A stretch of 42,387 nt of DNA from an archaeon (GCA_018653605.1 JABHYY010000030.1:1-42387), one strand, 5' to 3'. Counted from the first letter of the stretch, positions 1-9,661 are shown. Notes: generated from the sequence alone by a model not told the origin. Program-made: numbers and translations.

Positions 1-2
1 AC

Positions 3-758
3 TTCAACCAAATTAAAAAATTCATAAAAGGAACAATTGCAGAAAATGCACCAATAGTTCCAGTTTCAGCACAACTTGATGTTAACATTGACATATTAAT
101 TCAAACAATTGAAGAAGTTTTCAAACAACCAAAAAGAGATCTAAAAAAAGACCCACTAATGTTCATTGCAAGAAGTTTTGATATTAATAGTCCAGGTGCA
201 CACTATGAAAAGATTGTTGGAGGAGTTTTAGGTGGAGCACTAATTCAAGGAAAGATAAAAGAAGGAGACAAAATTGAAATCAAACCAGGAAGAAAAATTG
301 AAAGAGAAGGAAAAACAACCTGGCAACCAATACTTGCAGAAGTTGCAAGTATAAAGTCAGATAAAGAATCTCTTAAAGAAGCAATTCCAGGTGGTAGTAT
401 TGCACTTCTAACAAAGCTAGATCCTTCAATTGCAAAATCAGATTCTTTAACTGGAAATTTAGTAGGTCATCCTGGCAAATTACCAGAAACACATTATGAG
501 TTAAACTTGGTTCCACATTTGTTAAAAAGAGTTGTAGGTTCAGATAAAGAGTTAGAAGTTGAACCAATAAAAAAAGGTGAAAACTTGATGCTTAATGTAA
601 ATGCTGCAACAACAGTAGGGGTTGTAAAAGAACTAAGCAAAAAATCATTCAAAGCAAAGTTAAAAATTCCAGTATGTGCTGATAAAGATGACAAGATAAC
701 TGTATCAAGACTAGTAGGACATAGATTTAGACTGATTGGTTACTGTACTTTAGCTTAG
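3..758 (+). CDS. eif2g: Translation initiation factor aIF-2 subunit gamma, C-terminal part (5' truncated at window edge)
   Basis: Frame stays open to the left edge (FNQIKKFIKGTIAENAPIVPVSAQLDVNIDILIQTIEEV...); RSFDINSPG, KIVGGVLGGALIQGKIKEGDKIEIKPG and GHPGKLPE are typical of aIF2-gamma domains II/III. Confidence 0.95.
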   Translation, partial: FNQIKKFIKGTIAENAPIVPVSAQLDVNIDILIQTIEEVFKQPKRDLKKDPLMFIARSFDINSPGAHYEKIVGGVLGGALIQGKIKEGDKIEIKPGRKIEREGKTTWQPILAEVASIKSDKESLKEAIPGGSIALLTKLDPSIAKSDSLTGNLVGHPGKLPETHYELNLVPHLLKRVVGSDKELEVEPIKKGENLMLNVNAATTVGVVKELSKKSFKAKLKIPVCADKDDKITVSRLVGHRFRLIGYCTLA

Positions 759-1447
759 AAATTATTCTTCAAATAACTATATTGATCAACATTACCAACA
801 TAAAACCATCTACCTTTCATTATATATCCTCTTACTTCAGAATTTTTAACTAAATGTCCAACAACATCACCCAATTTATCACCTTTAACACTTTTCAATT
901 TTCCAACATCATTTTTAGAAACAATATAACAAGCAGTTGCAACCAAACTAGACTTTGGTTCCTCAGGCTTTTCTTCAAAATTAACAATCTTTCCATCATC
1001 TAAAAGTACACAACCCAAACGACCAGCAATTAACATTTTATCTTCATAATCAGATAAAGCAACAACACTCTTACCCTTAAAAATATTATAAAACTCTCTT
1101 AAAGAAAAATCAACCATATGTCCACCAGCAAAAATCATTAAATCATCATCAATGCAACATTTTTCAATTGCAAGATTAATATCATAAACAGCGCCTTTCT
1201 CTTCAAAAGAACCATTATTAACAATTTCAACATCAAACCCACTCTCTTTTTTCCATTCAACATATTCATCATAAAATTTAGCATTGGTTACAATACAAAC
1301 ACTTTTCAAAGGAACATTTTTCAAACTTTCAAGAAGATGGTTAAGCATAGGTTTACCCTTTATTGGCAATAAAGGTTTAGCTCTCTCTCTAGTAATAGGG
1401 TATAGAGTTTCACCTAACCCTGCTGCAAGTATCATCGCCTTCATCAC
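755..1447 (-). CDS. Sugar-phosphate nucleotidyltransferase family protein (GlmU/ManC-like NTP transferase)
   Basis: N-terminal MKAMILAAGLGETLYPITRERAKPLLPIKGKPMLNHLLE nucleotidyltransferase signature. Confidence 0.85.
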   Translation of the reverse strand: MMKAMILAAGLGETLYPITRERAKPLLPIKGKPMLNHLLESLKNVPLKSVCIVTNAKFYDEYVEWKKESGFDVEIVNNGSFEEKGAVYDINLAIEKCCIDDDLMIFAGGHMVDFSLREFYNIFKGKSVVALSDYEDKMLIAGRLGCVLLDDGKIVNFEEKPEEPKSSLVATACYIVSKNDVGKLKSVKGDKLGDVVGHLVKNSEVRGYIMKGRWFYVGNVDQYSYLKNNF

Positions 1448-1479
1448 AAAAAAGATAAATCTAATACATATAAAGATTA

Positions 1480-1779
1480 TTAATCTGAAAAACCATAAGG
1501 ATTTCCAGTTTTTTTAAGATTTTCAATAGTTTTTGTATTAGAATTAGTAGTTATACCCTCATCAACACATTTTTCTCTAAACTCTAAGAATCCCAATTTT
1601 GCTTCATAAGGACAGACCTTTTCACAATTACCACAAAGAGTACAGAGGTAAAAAATCTTATCATAAACCTCTTTCTTCTGCATAATAACAAAACCTCTTG
1701 GTGAAACACTCTCTCTTCTAAGAATTTTAAAACTAGGACAAACCTCTTTACACAATCCACATTCAATACATTTACTCAT
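1480..1779 (-). CDS. 4Fe-4S dicluster ferredoxin-like subunit (GlpC/HdrC/GlcF N-terminal-like)
   Basis: Two clusters, CIECGLCKEVCP and CTLCGNCEKVCP; start overlaps the end of the FAD-linked oxidase gene. Confidence 0.85.
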   Translation of the reverse strand: MSKCIECGLCKEVCPSFKILRRESVSPRGFVIMQKKEVYDKIFYLCTLCGNCEKVCPYEAKLGFLEFREKCVDEGITTNSNTKTIENLKKTGNPYGFSD

Positions 1780-2926
1780 GTACTTTCCCCCTATTCAATA
1801 GGTCTTTAGGATCATACTGTTCTTTCAAGATTTTATGTTTTACTTTTTTTTCACCTTTCAAAAAAGATTTTCTCTTAAACCCATACCCAAAATCAGAAGC
1901 ATTCTCACACTTAATTGTTTCAACAAGCTCATGCATCTCTGTAGGCAATTTTGAAAATTCCTTAAAGCAAGGATGAACCACTCCTAAACAAAGATGTCCA
2001 TAGACAGGAACACTTTTTTTTCTTAACCAATATAAAAATCCAGCCATCTTATCAGAATCAATTTTTGGGTCCTCAATCTGGCCAAATCTAGATTTACGCA
2101 ACTTATGATACAAAACTTCTTTGAAACTAAGAATTCTCTCAATTTCTTTCACATCTTTTATAACACCTTTATCCCCAAGAAACTCAACAACAATATGATT
2201 TTTTTCTTCAAACCCTAACATAGCAGAAGCAAGATCATCAAAAAACAATATTGATTTAATCTCTTCTTTCCCTCTAAATTTTTCAACCTTCTCCATCATT
2301 GAACTCAAAGTATTAAAATTATAAATCGAAAAAGATCTATACTCTTTTTTTGAAACAAGCTTAAGCTTGACATGTGCAATAATTCCAGTGGTACCTTCTA
2401 ACCCTACAAAATTCTTAGCTGTAGGATTTTTCAATTTCATATATTTACCAGTTCCATCAACAACATCAACACCCATAACATAATCACCAATCCTACCCTT
2501 ACTAACATCCATGCCACGACAATTCATTGCAACCATCCCACCAATAGTACAAACAGCATGATTAAATGGTTTAATAGGAATAATCTTATCCCCTAATCTA
2601 TGATTCAATTCATCAAGAACAGCACCAGCTTGAACAACAATAAAATCATCTCCAATTTCTAAAACTTTATTCATTTTAGACATGTCAACAATAATAGATT
2701 TAACAGGAACACACCCTCCTTGTAAACTAGTACCAGCACCTCTGATAACCAAGTTATAATCCTGCCTTTTAGCATAACCCACAAGTGCATGTAATTGTTT
2801 AACATCCTTTGGCCAAACAACAGCCATAGCTTCACCTTCAAGATCCCCAGCATCTCTAGAATAAACTAATCTGTCAATCTCACTATCAGAAAATCCACCT
2901 TCACCAAATATTGACCTTAAAGTCAT
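1772..2926 (-). CDS. FAD-binding oxidoreductase (GlcD / D-lactate dehydrogenase family)
   Basis: PCMH-type FAD-binding pattern: VIRGAGTSLQGGCVPVKSIIVDMSKMNKVLEI, GGMVAMNCRGMDVSKGRIGDYVMGVDVV. Confidence 0.85.
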   Translation of the reverse strand: MTLRSIFGEGGFSDSEIDRLVYSRDAGDLEGEAMAVVWPKDVKQLHALVGYAKRQDYNLVIRGAGTSLQGGCVPVKSIIVDMSKMNKVLEIGDDFIVVQAGAVLDELNHRLGDKIIPIKPFNHAVCTIGGMVAMNCRGMDVSKGRIGDYVMGVDVVDGTGKYMKLKNPTAKNFVGLEGTTGIIAHVKLKLVSKKEYRSFSIYNFNTLSSMMEKVEKFRGKEEIKSILFFDDLASAMLGFEEKNHIVVEFLGDKGVIKDVKEIERILSFKEVLYHKLRKSRFGQIEDPKIDSDKMAGFLYWLRKKSVPVYGHLCLGVVHPCFKEFSKLPTEMHELVETIKCENASDFGYGFKRKSFLKGEKKVKHKILKEQYDPKDLLNRGKVHE

Positions 2927-3576
2927 ATTAACACCTCTGAAATCTCTAAAATTTCTTTATCTGGAACACTCTGTTTCAAATGCATAAAACAACTTGGACA
3001 AATAGTAATTATTTTACCAGTCCTTTCCAACCTTTGCTTTGCCATTGCTTCAGCAACCTTTGGAGAATTTTCTTTAATTGAATGACCACAACACAAACTT
3101 TTGTGCATAAAATCCTTAACTTTAAATCCTAACCTATTAAGAATCTCTCTTGGTACATCATAAACTTCATCAAACCTTTCAGGGTTACAAGGATCAAATA
3201 ACCAAACTTCCTCAGAAAACTTCTTATTAATCTTATCTAAATTCTCCAAAATAACCTCAGCCATCAACTTAACTTCAATTCCATAATACTTCTTAAACAT
3301 GTAATAACACTTTGGACAAGGAGTTATAATTTTTTTAATCCCCTGATTATTCAAAATTTCTTTATTCTTTCTAACTATCTCTTTAAACACATCTTTATGC
3401 CCTAGCTCTAGTGCTGGTTTTCCACAACACATAAGGACTTCAGGCAATTTAACATAATCCACATCAAACATTGTTAAAAGGTGCTCATGCCTTCTCTGAA
3501 CATCCTTTACCAAATACTTTGAAACACATCCAGGATAATATAATGTCCTTCCAAATAGTCTAGTGAAAACTCCCAT
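2923..3576 (-). CDS. CCG-domain Fe-S oxidoreductase subunit (HdrB / GlcF C-terminal-like)
   Basis: Two CCG-type motifs (MCCGKPALELG, SLCCGHSIKENSP) plus additional conserved Cys; 4-nt overlap with the FAD gene. Confidence 0.85.
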   Translation of the reverse strand: MGVFTRLFGRTLYYPGCVSKYLVKDVQRRHEHLLTMFDVDYVKLPEVLMCCGKPALELGHKDVFKEIVRKNKEILNNQGIKKIITPCPKCYYMFKKYYGIEVKLMAEVILENLDKINKKFSEEVWLFDPCNPERFDEVYDVPREILNRLGFKVKDFMHKSLCCGHSIKENSPKVAEAMAKQRLERTGKIITICPSCFMHLKQSVPDKEILEISEVLI

Positions 3577-3693
3577 CCCCTAAATTTAACAACTAGGATT
3601 TATAAGCATTTATAGACCAGAAATTAGTGTTAGAAGCTAATATGTTAAAATATACATATCTTTAAATACCTTGATTTCAATTCTTGTTGTAAA

Positions 3694-4863
3694 ATGGAAG
3701 ACAAAGATAATATTCTAGCCGAACACAAGGAGAATGTTAGGAGGAACAGAATGAGACCGACTTTATTTTGGAAGGTTACTACCTTAGTATTTTTAATTTT
3801 GTTTGTAGGCGCAATTTACTTCAATGGTATGCCAAGTTTTGGTTCTACTACAGTTGATAGCGATCAAGCTGTCGAAACTGCAGTTGAATTTATTAATCAA
3901 AACATGTTAATGGGCTTAGCAACCGCTGAAGTGCAAGATATAACAGAAGATCAAGGCATGTACAAAGTTGATCTAATAATTGTAAGTGACACAATGGATT
4001 ATACAGAAGAGTTCACTTCATATATTACAATGGATGGAAAACTTCTTTTCCCAACAGCTGTTGATTTAACAGAATTTGAAGCTACAGAGGAAGTAGTTGA
4101 TGAGGTTGTTGATGAGGTTGTTGATGAAGTAATACCAACTGAAATTGATTATTCAGGTGATCCAGTTTTAGGTAATCCAGATGCACCAGTAACAATTATA
4201 GAATACTCAGACTTTGAATGTCCTTACTGTAGTAGAGCATACTGGACAATGAGACTTGTTGAAGAGGATTATACAGCAGATCAAGTAAAAATAGTTTTCA
4301 AAAACTATCCACTAAGTTTCCATTCATTTGCGCAAAAAGCAGCAGAAGCTTCTGAGTGTGCATTTGATCAAGACATGTTCTGGGAATATCACAATTTGTT
4401 ATTCGAGAACCAAGAAGCATTAGCAGTTGAAAATTTAAAACAATATGCAATTGACTTAGGTCTTGACACAGAAACATTTGATAATTGTTTAGATTCTGGG
4501 GAAAAAGAATCTGAGGTTGAAAAAGACTTTAATGATGGGCTTGCTGAAGGAGTTACAGGTACTCCAGCATTCTTCATTAACGGTCAAAGCTTAGTTGGAG
4601 CACAACCTTTTGAAAGCTTTGCAGAGATTATTGATGCAGAGTTAGCTCTTGCTGAAACAACAGAAGAAGAGGAAGAAGAAGTAGTTGAAGAGGAAGAAGA
4701 AGTAGTTGAAGAGGAAGAAGAAGTAATTGAAGAAGAGGAAGAAGCTACTGAAGAAGAAGAAACTGTTGTTGAAGGCGAAGTAACTGGAGCATGTGAAACA
4801 AACGATGATTGTCCTAGTGGCAGTATATGTTTCGGTGATGAGTGTATAGAAATTCAAAATTAG
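3694..4863 (+). CDS. Membrane-anchored DsbA-family thiol:disulfide oxidoreductase with acidic repeat region and C-terminal Cys-rich module
   Basis: N-terminal TM (FWKVTTLVFLILFVGAIYF); thioredoxin-fold motif YSDFECPYCSRAYWTM; cis-Pro region GTPAFFING; EEEEEVV repeats; C-terminus CETNDDCPSGSICFGDECIE. Confidence 0.9.
   Translation: MEDKDNILAEHKENVRRNRMRPTLFWKVTTLVFLILFVGAIYFNGMPSFGSTTVDSDQAVETAVEFINQNMLMGLATAEVQDITEDQGMYKVDLIIVSDTMDYTEEFTSYITMDGKLLFPTAVDLTEFEATEEVVDEVVDEVVDEVIPTEIDYSGDPVLGNPDAPVTIIEYSDFECPYCSRAYWTMRLVEEDYTADQVKIVFKNYPLSFHSFAQKAAEASECAFDQDMFWEYHNLLFENQEALAVENLKQYAIDLGLDTETFDNCLDSGEKESEVEKDFNDGLAEGVTGTPAFFINGQSLVGAQPFESFAEIIDAELALAETTEEEEEEVVEEEEEVVEEEEEVIEEEEEATEEEETVVEGEVTGACETNDDCPSGSICFGDECIEIQN
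4095..4128 (+). repeat. 12-bp tandem repeat (GTTGATGAGGTT) encoding VDEV units
   Basis: Read directly: gttgatgaggttgttgatgaggttgttgatgaa. Confidence 0.85.
4666..4728 (+). repeat. 21-bp tandem repeat, 3 near-identical copies (gaagaggaagaagaagtagtt), encoding EEEEEVV
   Basis: Copies at 4666-4686, 4687-4707 and 4708-4728 (last ends taatt); a degenerate continuation follows. Confidence 0.9.
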
Positions 4864-6788
4864 TGAACTAGGTTTCCAACATAAACCTTTTTCACATCTT
4901 TTATTCTTTTTATTCTTTTTATTATATCTTGTAAGTGTTCTATTCCTGTTGTTTCCATTGCAAAGGTACATTCAACAGATTCTTTCCCAATTGCATGAGC
5001 ACTAGTAGATTTTATTTGTGTATTCAAAGAAACTAAAGTATTCAGTATTTCAGCAAACAATCCGGTCCTGTTCACAGCTTCAACCTTTATTTCTACAACA
5101 GAACCAATTTTATTAGTCCATCTAACTTTTGCTTCTTTTTTTCTAGAACCAACTTTAATTTTTTTCAAAGTCCCACACTTTTTTTTATGAATAGTTACTT
5201 TACCATTGCTAGTTGCATAACCAGTAATATCCTCTCCAGGTAAAGGAGAACAACATTTTGCAACAATTATCTCAGGATTAAGTATACCATCAACTTCAAT
5301 AATCCATGCTTCTAACTCTTTTTTAACAGACTGATCTGACCTTATTGTTTTAACAGGAATATCTTGAATAGATCTTAAATGTTTTTTAATTCTAGACTGT
5401 GCCCTAGAAGTTCTAGCAATCTTTAACCAAGACCTTGAAGGGTGCTGATTTTTAGCAGTAATAATTTCAACTTTATCTCCATTTTTTAACATTGTTCTAA
5501 CAGGAACAAAATGTCCATTAACTTTGGCAGCTATTGTTTTATCACCTACATCAGAATGTACAGCATAGGCAAAATCAAGAATGGTTGCCCCCTTTGGCAG
5601 TTCAATAACTCTTCCTCTTGGCGTAAATGTAAAAATCTCACTCTCAAAGAAATCAATATGAAGCATTTCCATAAACTCTTTAGCATCTTTACTCTCTTGT
5701 TGCCACTCCATGACTTGTTTCATCCAACTTAACTTCTTATCAAACTTATCATCCCCATGCACACCTTTGTACCTCCAGTGTGCAGCAACTCCATCTTCAG
5801 CAACTCTATGCATGTCTTTAGTTCTAATCTGAATCTCAACAGGCTTCTTATCTGGCCCAATAACAACAATGTGCAATGACTGATACATGTTAGACTTAGG
5901 CATTGCAATATAATCATCAAACTCTTTTGGGACAGGTGTCCATAAACCATGAATAATCCCCATAATTTCATAACAATCTTTGACAGACTCAGTAATAATC
6001 CTAAGCCCCACAATATCATAAATATCAGAAAAAGGTTTATCCTTTCTTAACATTTTTTTGTAAATACTATACAAGTGTTTAGACCGACCAGAGATTCTAG
6101 ACTTAATTTTATGGTCATTCATCTCTTTTTTTAAAACTTCTTCAATATGCACAACTTCAACATCTCTTTGTTTTTGCGATTTCCTAAGTTTTTTATTCAA
6201 ATCTCTATATATTTCAGGCTCTAAATATTTGAAAGCAAGATCTTCCAATTCCCATTTAATACTTGCAATACCCAACTTGTAAGCAATTGGAGCATACACA
6301 TCAAGAACTTCTCTAGCAATTCTTTCACACTTTTCTTGTCTAAAACATCCAACAGTTCTCATGTTATGCAACTTATCAGCCAATTTAATGAAAATAACTC
6401 TTAGATCTTTTGTAGAAGCTAGAATAACTTTTCTAACAGTTTCAGCTTTGTACTCTTCAAAACTCATCTTCCTAAGTTTTGTAATCTTAGTTACACCATC
6501 TATAATATTAGCAATCTCCTGCCCGAACTCATTAACAATTTCTTTTTTGTCAACATCAGTATCTTCAATAACATCATGCAACAATGCAGCAGCAATTGTA
6601 GTAGGACCTAATCTATGTTCAGCAAGAATATAAGCAACATTCAAAGGGTGTTGTATGAAAAGCTCACCACTCCTTCTTTTTTGTGATCCATGATGTTTCT
6701 TAGCAAATAAATAAGCTTTCTTAACTAAATCAAAGTCAGCATCTTTATTATAAGATTCAATTTTTTTTAATACAATTTTTATCTGCAT
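4860..6788 (-). CDS. Long RelA/SpoT homolog ((p)ppGpp synthetase/hydrolase; HD + synthetase + TGS + ACT)
   Basis: HD: FIQHPLNVAYIL, LLHDVIEDT, KLADKLHNMRTV. Synthetase: GRSKHLYSIYKKM, DIVGLRII, EFDDYIAMPKSNMYQSLH, VEIQIRTKDMHRVAEDGVAAHWRYKG. TGS: IFTFTPRGRVIELPKGATILDFAYAVHSDVG. C-terminal ACT-like VEIKVEAVNRTGLFAEILNTL. Confidence 0.95.
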   Translation of the reverse strand: MQIKIVLKKIESYNKDADFDLVKKAYLFAKKHHGSQKRRSGELFIQHPLNVAYILAEHRLGPTTIAAALLHDVIEDTDVDKKEIVNEFGQEIANIIDGVTKITKLRKMSFEEYKAETVRKVILASTKDLRVIFIKLADKLHNMRTVGCFRQEKCERIAREVLDVYAPIAYKLGIASIKWELEDLAFKYLEPEIYRDLNKKLRKSQKQRDVEVVHIEEVLKKEMNDHKIKSRISGRSKHLYSIYKKMLRKDKPFSDIYDIVGLRIITESVKDCYEIMGIIHGLWTPVPKEFDDYIAMPKSNMYQSLHIVVIGPDKKPVEIQIRTKDMHRVAEDGVAAHWRYKGVHGDDKFDKKLSWMKQVMEWQQESKDAKEFMEMLHIDFFESEIFTFTPRGRVIELPKGATILDFAYAVHSDVGDKTIAAKVNGHFVPVRTMLKNGDKVEIITAKNQHPSRSWLKIARTSRAQSRIKKHLRSIQDIPVKTIRSDQSVKKELEAWIIEVDGILNPEIIVAKCCSPLPGEDITGYATSNGKVTIHKKKCGTLKKIKVGSRKKEAKVRWTNKIGSVVEIKVEAVNRTGLFAEILNTLVSLNTQIKSTSAHAIGKESVECTFAMETTGIEHLQDIIKRIKRIKDVKKVYVGNLVH

Positions 6789-6826
6789 GTTTTATAGAAA
6801 TAAGTAAGGAGGATTTATAAAATTTG

Positions 6827-9658
6827 TTATGTATGGATTAATCCATATTTTATTAATATCCTCTTTAATTTATCTGTATTAATAATAGTTAACTTAGATT
6901 CATTTTTTGCTTTTTTAACAATTGTCCTTAATCTATCCATATCCCTTTTCTTTGTAATTTTTGCTTTAGTATAAAGTAATTCTTTTAATTCTTTTTTTAA
7001 TGGTTTATCCATTAATATGGCTAGTATATTATCAACATCTAATTTTTTATCTAGTTTTGCAAATTCCTCTCTAACTGAATTAAAATAAGGTCTATTTGAT
7101 TTAAATTTTTCATGATATCTCATCATGACTTGTTTAAAGATATTTATTTTTTTCATATCTCCACTAGAAATTTTACTTTGGTCTGCTCTTTCTAAGGCTC
7201 TTAGAACTTGATTAACTTTTACTGTAATTGATCTAGAGTGTCCTTCAAATATTAAAACATAACTAACTTCTGATTTATCTTTCAAATTTCCCATTAACTT
7301 ATGGATATAAGGTCCCCATTTCTTCTTCTTTTTCTTTTCATTGATTTCAATTCTAATATTAATTTCATTAACTATATTATTTATTATGCTAATCATATTA
7401 TTTATAGTAGTAATATTTGAACCTTGATTAATTAATTGTTGCAATAATTTCTGAATAATTTTTATTTCTTGATTAACTTTTTCAAGATCTATATTTGTTT
7501 TATTTAATATACTTATTAAATTTAAAAGAGTTAGGTTGATATTTTGAAGCAATTCAACAATTTCAGGAGACATTCCTGTATTCGTCTGATCTATATCTAT
7601 CAAAATATTAATCTTTTGCAATAACTGATTCAACAGAATTATTAAGCTTTTTTTACCTTGTTCCAATCCATTAATATTAGTAATATTAACAATGTTTATT
7701 ACAACATTTCCATTTCCACCAGGAGGTGTAACTTTCTCTCCTTTAACAGTAAATGTAGTCTCATCTCCTTTTCCAACTTCCATATCTCCATTCAAAAGGA
7801 AAACTTTTAATGTATAATTGCCTGGTTCTTCAGGTGCTCTCCAATCTTCCCATATATCTGCTCCTCTTATGAAAGGCCTTGAATCAAGTTCTTTAGAACC
7901 TTCTTTTTCTAATTCAAGAATAATGCTATCATAGTTCCCTTTACCACTAACAATCCATTTAACTGGTTTTTGTTCTAAAGGTTTTAAAACACCAGTTGGT
8001 TTATACCCTTGTTTAAACCTAACACTTATACCTTCTTTAACAGTAAATTTTACTCTAGAACCTTCTCCAACTTTTTTATCTCCTTTAGTTGCAACAACAA
8101 CAAGTTCATATTCACCAAGTTCATCAACTCCTTCTAGAGGAATTATTGAAGAACTGTTCATAGATTCAAAAATATTCTCTTTAGGATATTTAAATTCATT
8201 AATAACAGTTCTACCCTTTGCAATAGCAATATAAACTTGATCAAAATCATCTCCTTCTTTTAATAAAACAACTTTTATTTCTTGTCCTGTAGACACTGGT
8301 TTTTGAGGATTATATCTTCTTTTGAACCACACTCTTATTGGCTTTTCATTAACAGTAATAGTACCATCATATTCTTCAGCAATATAATCCTTATGCTCTA
8401 ATTTGATAATAAATTCATGTTCTCCAAGAGACAAATCAGCAAATTTAACTTTTGCAGTACCTTTCATTCCAGTATGATCTCTTCTTTCTTGACCATTACA
8501 CTCCACTATTGCAAGAACTCTACTTCTAGCTTTTTTAGTCTTTGCATCTTTTACTTTAATTGTTATTTCAGCAACCTCACCTTCATTAATAATTGGATTA
8601 TTAAACTCAGCAATCAATTTCTTAACCTCTTCTTCAATTGCAAAAGCATCATTATTTGTTGCTTGACCTAAATATTCTTTTTTGTGGTCATAAGCTCTAA
8701 CAACTAAATAACAATTATTAATACTAACATTTGGAGCTTTCCAAGTGTAAATTGTTTCTTTTTTCTTACCAAGAATAGTTTTTTCATTACCAACCCATTC
8801 TTTTTTGTCAGCATCATACAATAATAATTTATAATATTTTACTAATTTTTCATCACTAACTTTCCAATGTAATCCTATTTCTTTATTAGCATCAACCTTT
8901 TCTCCATTAGGTACAGTAGTAAACTCTATATTGAACTTTTCTTTGACAGTAATTTTAGACTGCACTGGATCAGCTTCATACAAAGGATTCTCTTTTAATT
9001 CAGCAACAACATCATGTTCTCCAACATCTAGATCAGGAATTTTAAATTCAACATAAGAAGGAGTAGTACCTCCACCAGAACTATCTCCATAATATTCTTT
9101 TCCTTCAATTTTTAAGATAATTTTAAGATCATTAACTCCTTGGTTATTCTCATCATAAATAGCAACCCATATTTCTGCTTCACCATCTTTCTCAATTTCA
9201 AAAGAATTAGTATATTTTTGATCTTGGAAAAAATGTAATGTTACTTTTTTCTTTTCAAACAGATAATCTAAATTAAAAGTTCTTTCATGTTTTTCAACCA
9301 TCCCATCAGTTCTCTTAGCATTTACAACAAATTTAAGTTTACCTGGTTTCAAACCAGCATCAGAATCATAAGGTTGTCCATTCAAAAGCATGCCTACATT
9401 AGTTTCAATATCACCTTCTATTTGATCTTCATAAACATCCTTATATTTCTCTTTCTTTAGAGTATTACTAGTAGGACTTTTTTTCTCTGAAGGCTTATCC
9501 TTTTCCTTAGATGGTTTATCTTTCTTTTTCTTTCTAGAACGAAACCTACCCAAAAGACCTTTTCTTCCTCTTTGATAACTAGAAGGAGCTCCTGCTAATT
9601 TGTTATTCTTAGGAAATTCCTCTAATTCCACTTCCGGTTTATCTTTTTCTTCAGCCAT
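6827..9658 (-). CDS. Large protein with basic N-terminus, several Ig/FN3-like beta-sandwich repeats, an Ile/Asn-rich helical region and a helical C-terminal domain; no evident signal peptide or TM
   Basis: Long ORF with good codon pattern; repeated 'V(G)EHEFIIKLEHKDY...ITV', 'GEYELVVVATKGDKKVGEGSRVKFTVKEG', 'GNYTLKVFLLNGDMEVGKGDETTFTVKG' units; Lys/Arg-rich N-terminus. Confidence 0.7.
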   Translation of the reverse strand: MAEEKDKPEVELEEFPKNNKLAGAPSSYQRGRKGLLGRFRSRKKKKDKPSKEKDKPSEKKSPTSNTLKKEKYKDVYEDQIEGDIETNVGMLLNGQPYDSDAGLKPGKLKFVVNAKRTDGMVEKHERTFNLDYLFEKKKVTLHFFQDQKYTNSFEIEKDGEAEIWVAIYDENNQGVNDLKIILKIEGKEYYGDSSGGGTTPSYVEFKIPDLDVGEHDVVAELKENPLYEADPVQSKITVKEKFNIEFTTVPNGEKVDANKEIGLHWKVSDEKLVKYYKLLLYDADKKEWVGNEKTILGKKKETIYTWKAPNVSINNCYLVVRAYDHKKEYLGQATNNDAFAIEEEVKKLIAEFNNPIINEGEVAEITIKVKDAKTKKARSRVLAIVECNGQERRDHTGMKGTAKVKFADLSLGEHEFIIKLEHKDYIAEEYDGTITVNEKPIRVWFKRRYNPQKPVSTGQEIKVVLLKEGDDFDQVYIAIAKGRTVINEFKYPKENIFESMNSSSIIPLEGVDELGEYELVVVATKGDKKVGEGSRVKFTVKEGISVRFKQGYKPTGVLKPLEQKPVKWIVSGKGNYDSIILELEKEGSKELDSRPFIRGADIWEDWRAPEEPGNYTLKVFLLNGDMEVGKGDETTFTVKGEKVTPPGGNGNVVINIVNITNINGLEQGKKSLIILLNQLLQKINILIDIDQTNTGMSPEIVELLQNINLTLLNLISILNKTNIDLEKVNQEIKIIQKLLQQLINQGSNITTINNMISIINNIVNEINIRIEINEKKKKKKWGPYIHKLMGNLKDKSEVSYVLIFEGHSRSITVKVNQVLRALERADQSKISSGDMKKINIFKQVMMRYHEKFKSNRPYFNSVREEFAKLDKKLDVDNILAILMDKPLKKELKELLYTKAKITKKRDMDRLRTIVKKAKNESKLTIINTDKLKRILIKYGLIHT

Positions 9659-9661
9659 TTT

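Noticed and set aside
373-694. Minus-strand ORFs within the aIF2-gamma gene
   Set aside because: Shadow ORFs opposite a confidently assigned coding region.
4642-4971. 109-aa minus-strand ORF rich in Phe/Tyr
   Set aside because: Antisense to the GAA/GAG acidic repeat of the DsbA-like gene; low-complexity artefact.
8417-8671. 84-aa plus-strand ORF inside the 943-aa gene
   Set aside because: Shadow ORF; Phe/Ser/Asn-rich, no ribosome-binding site seen.
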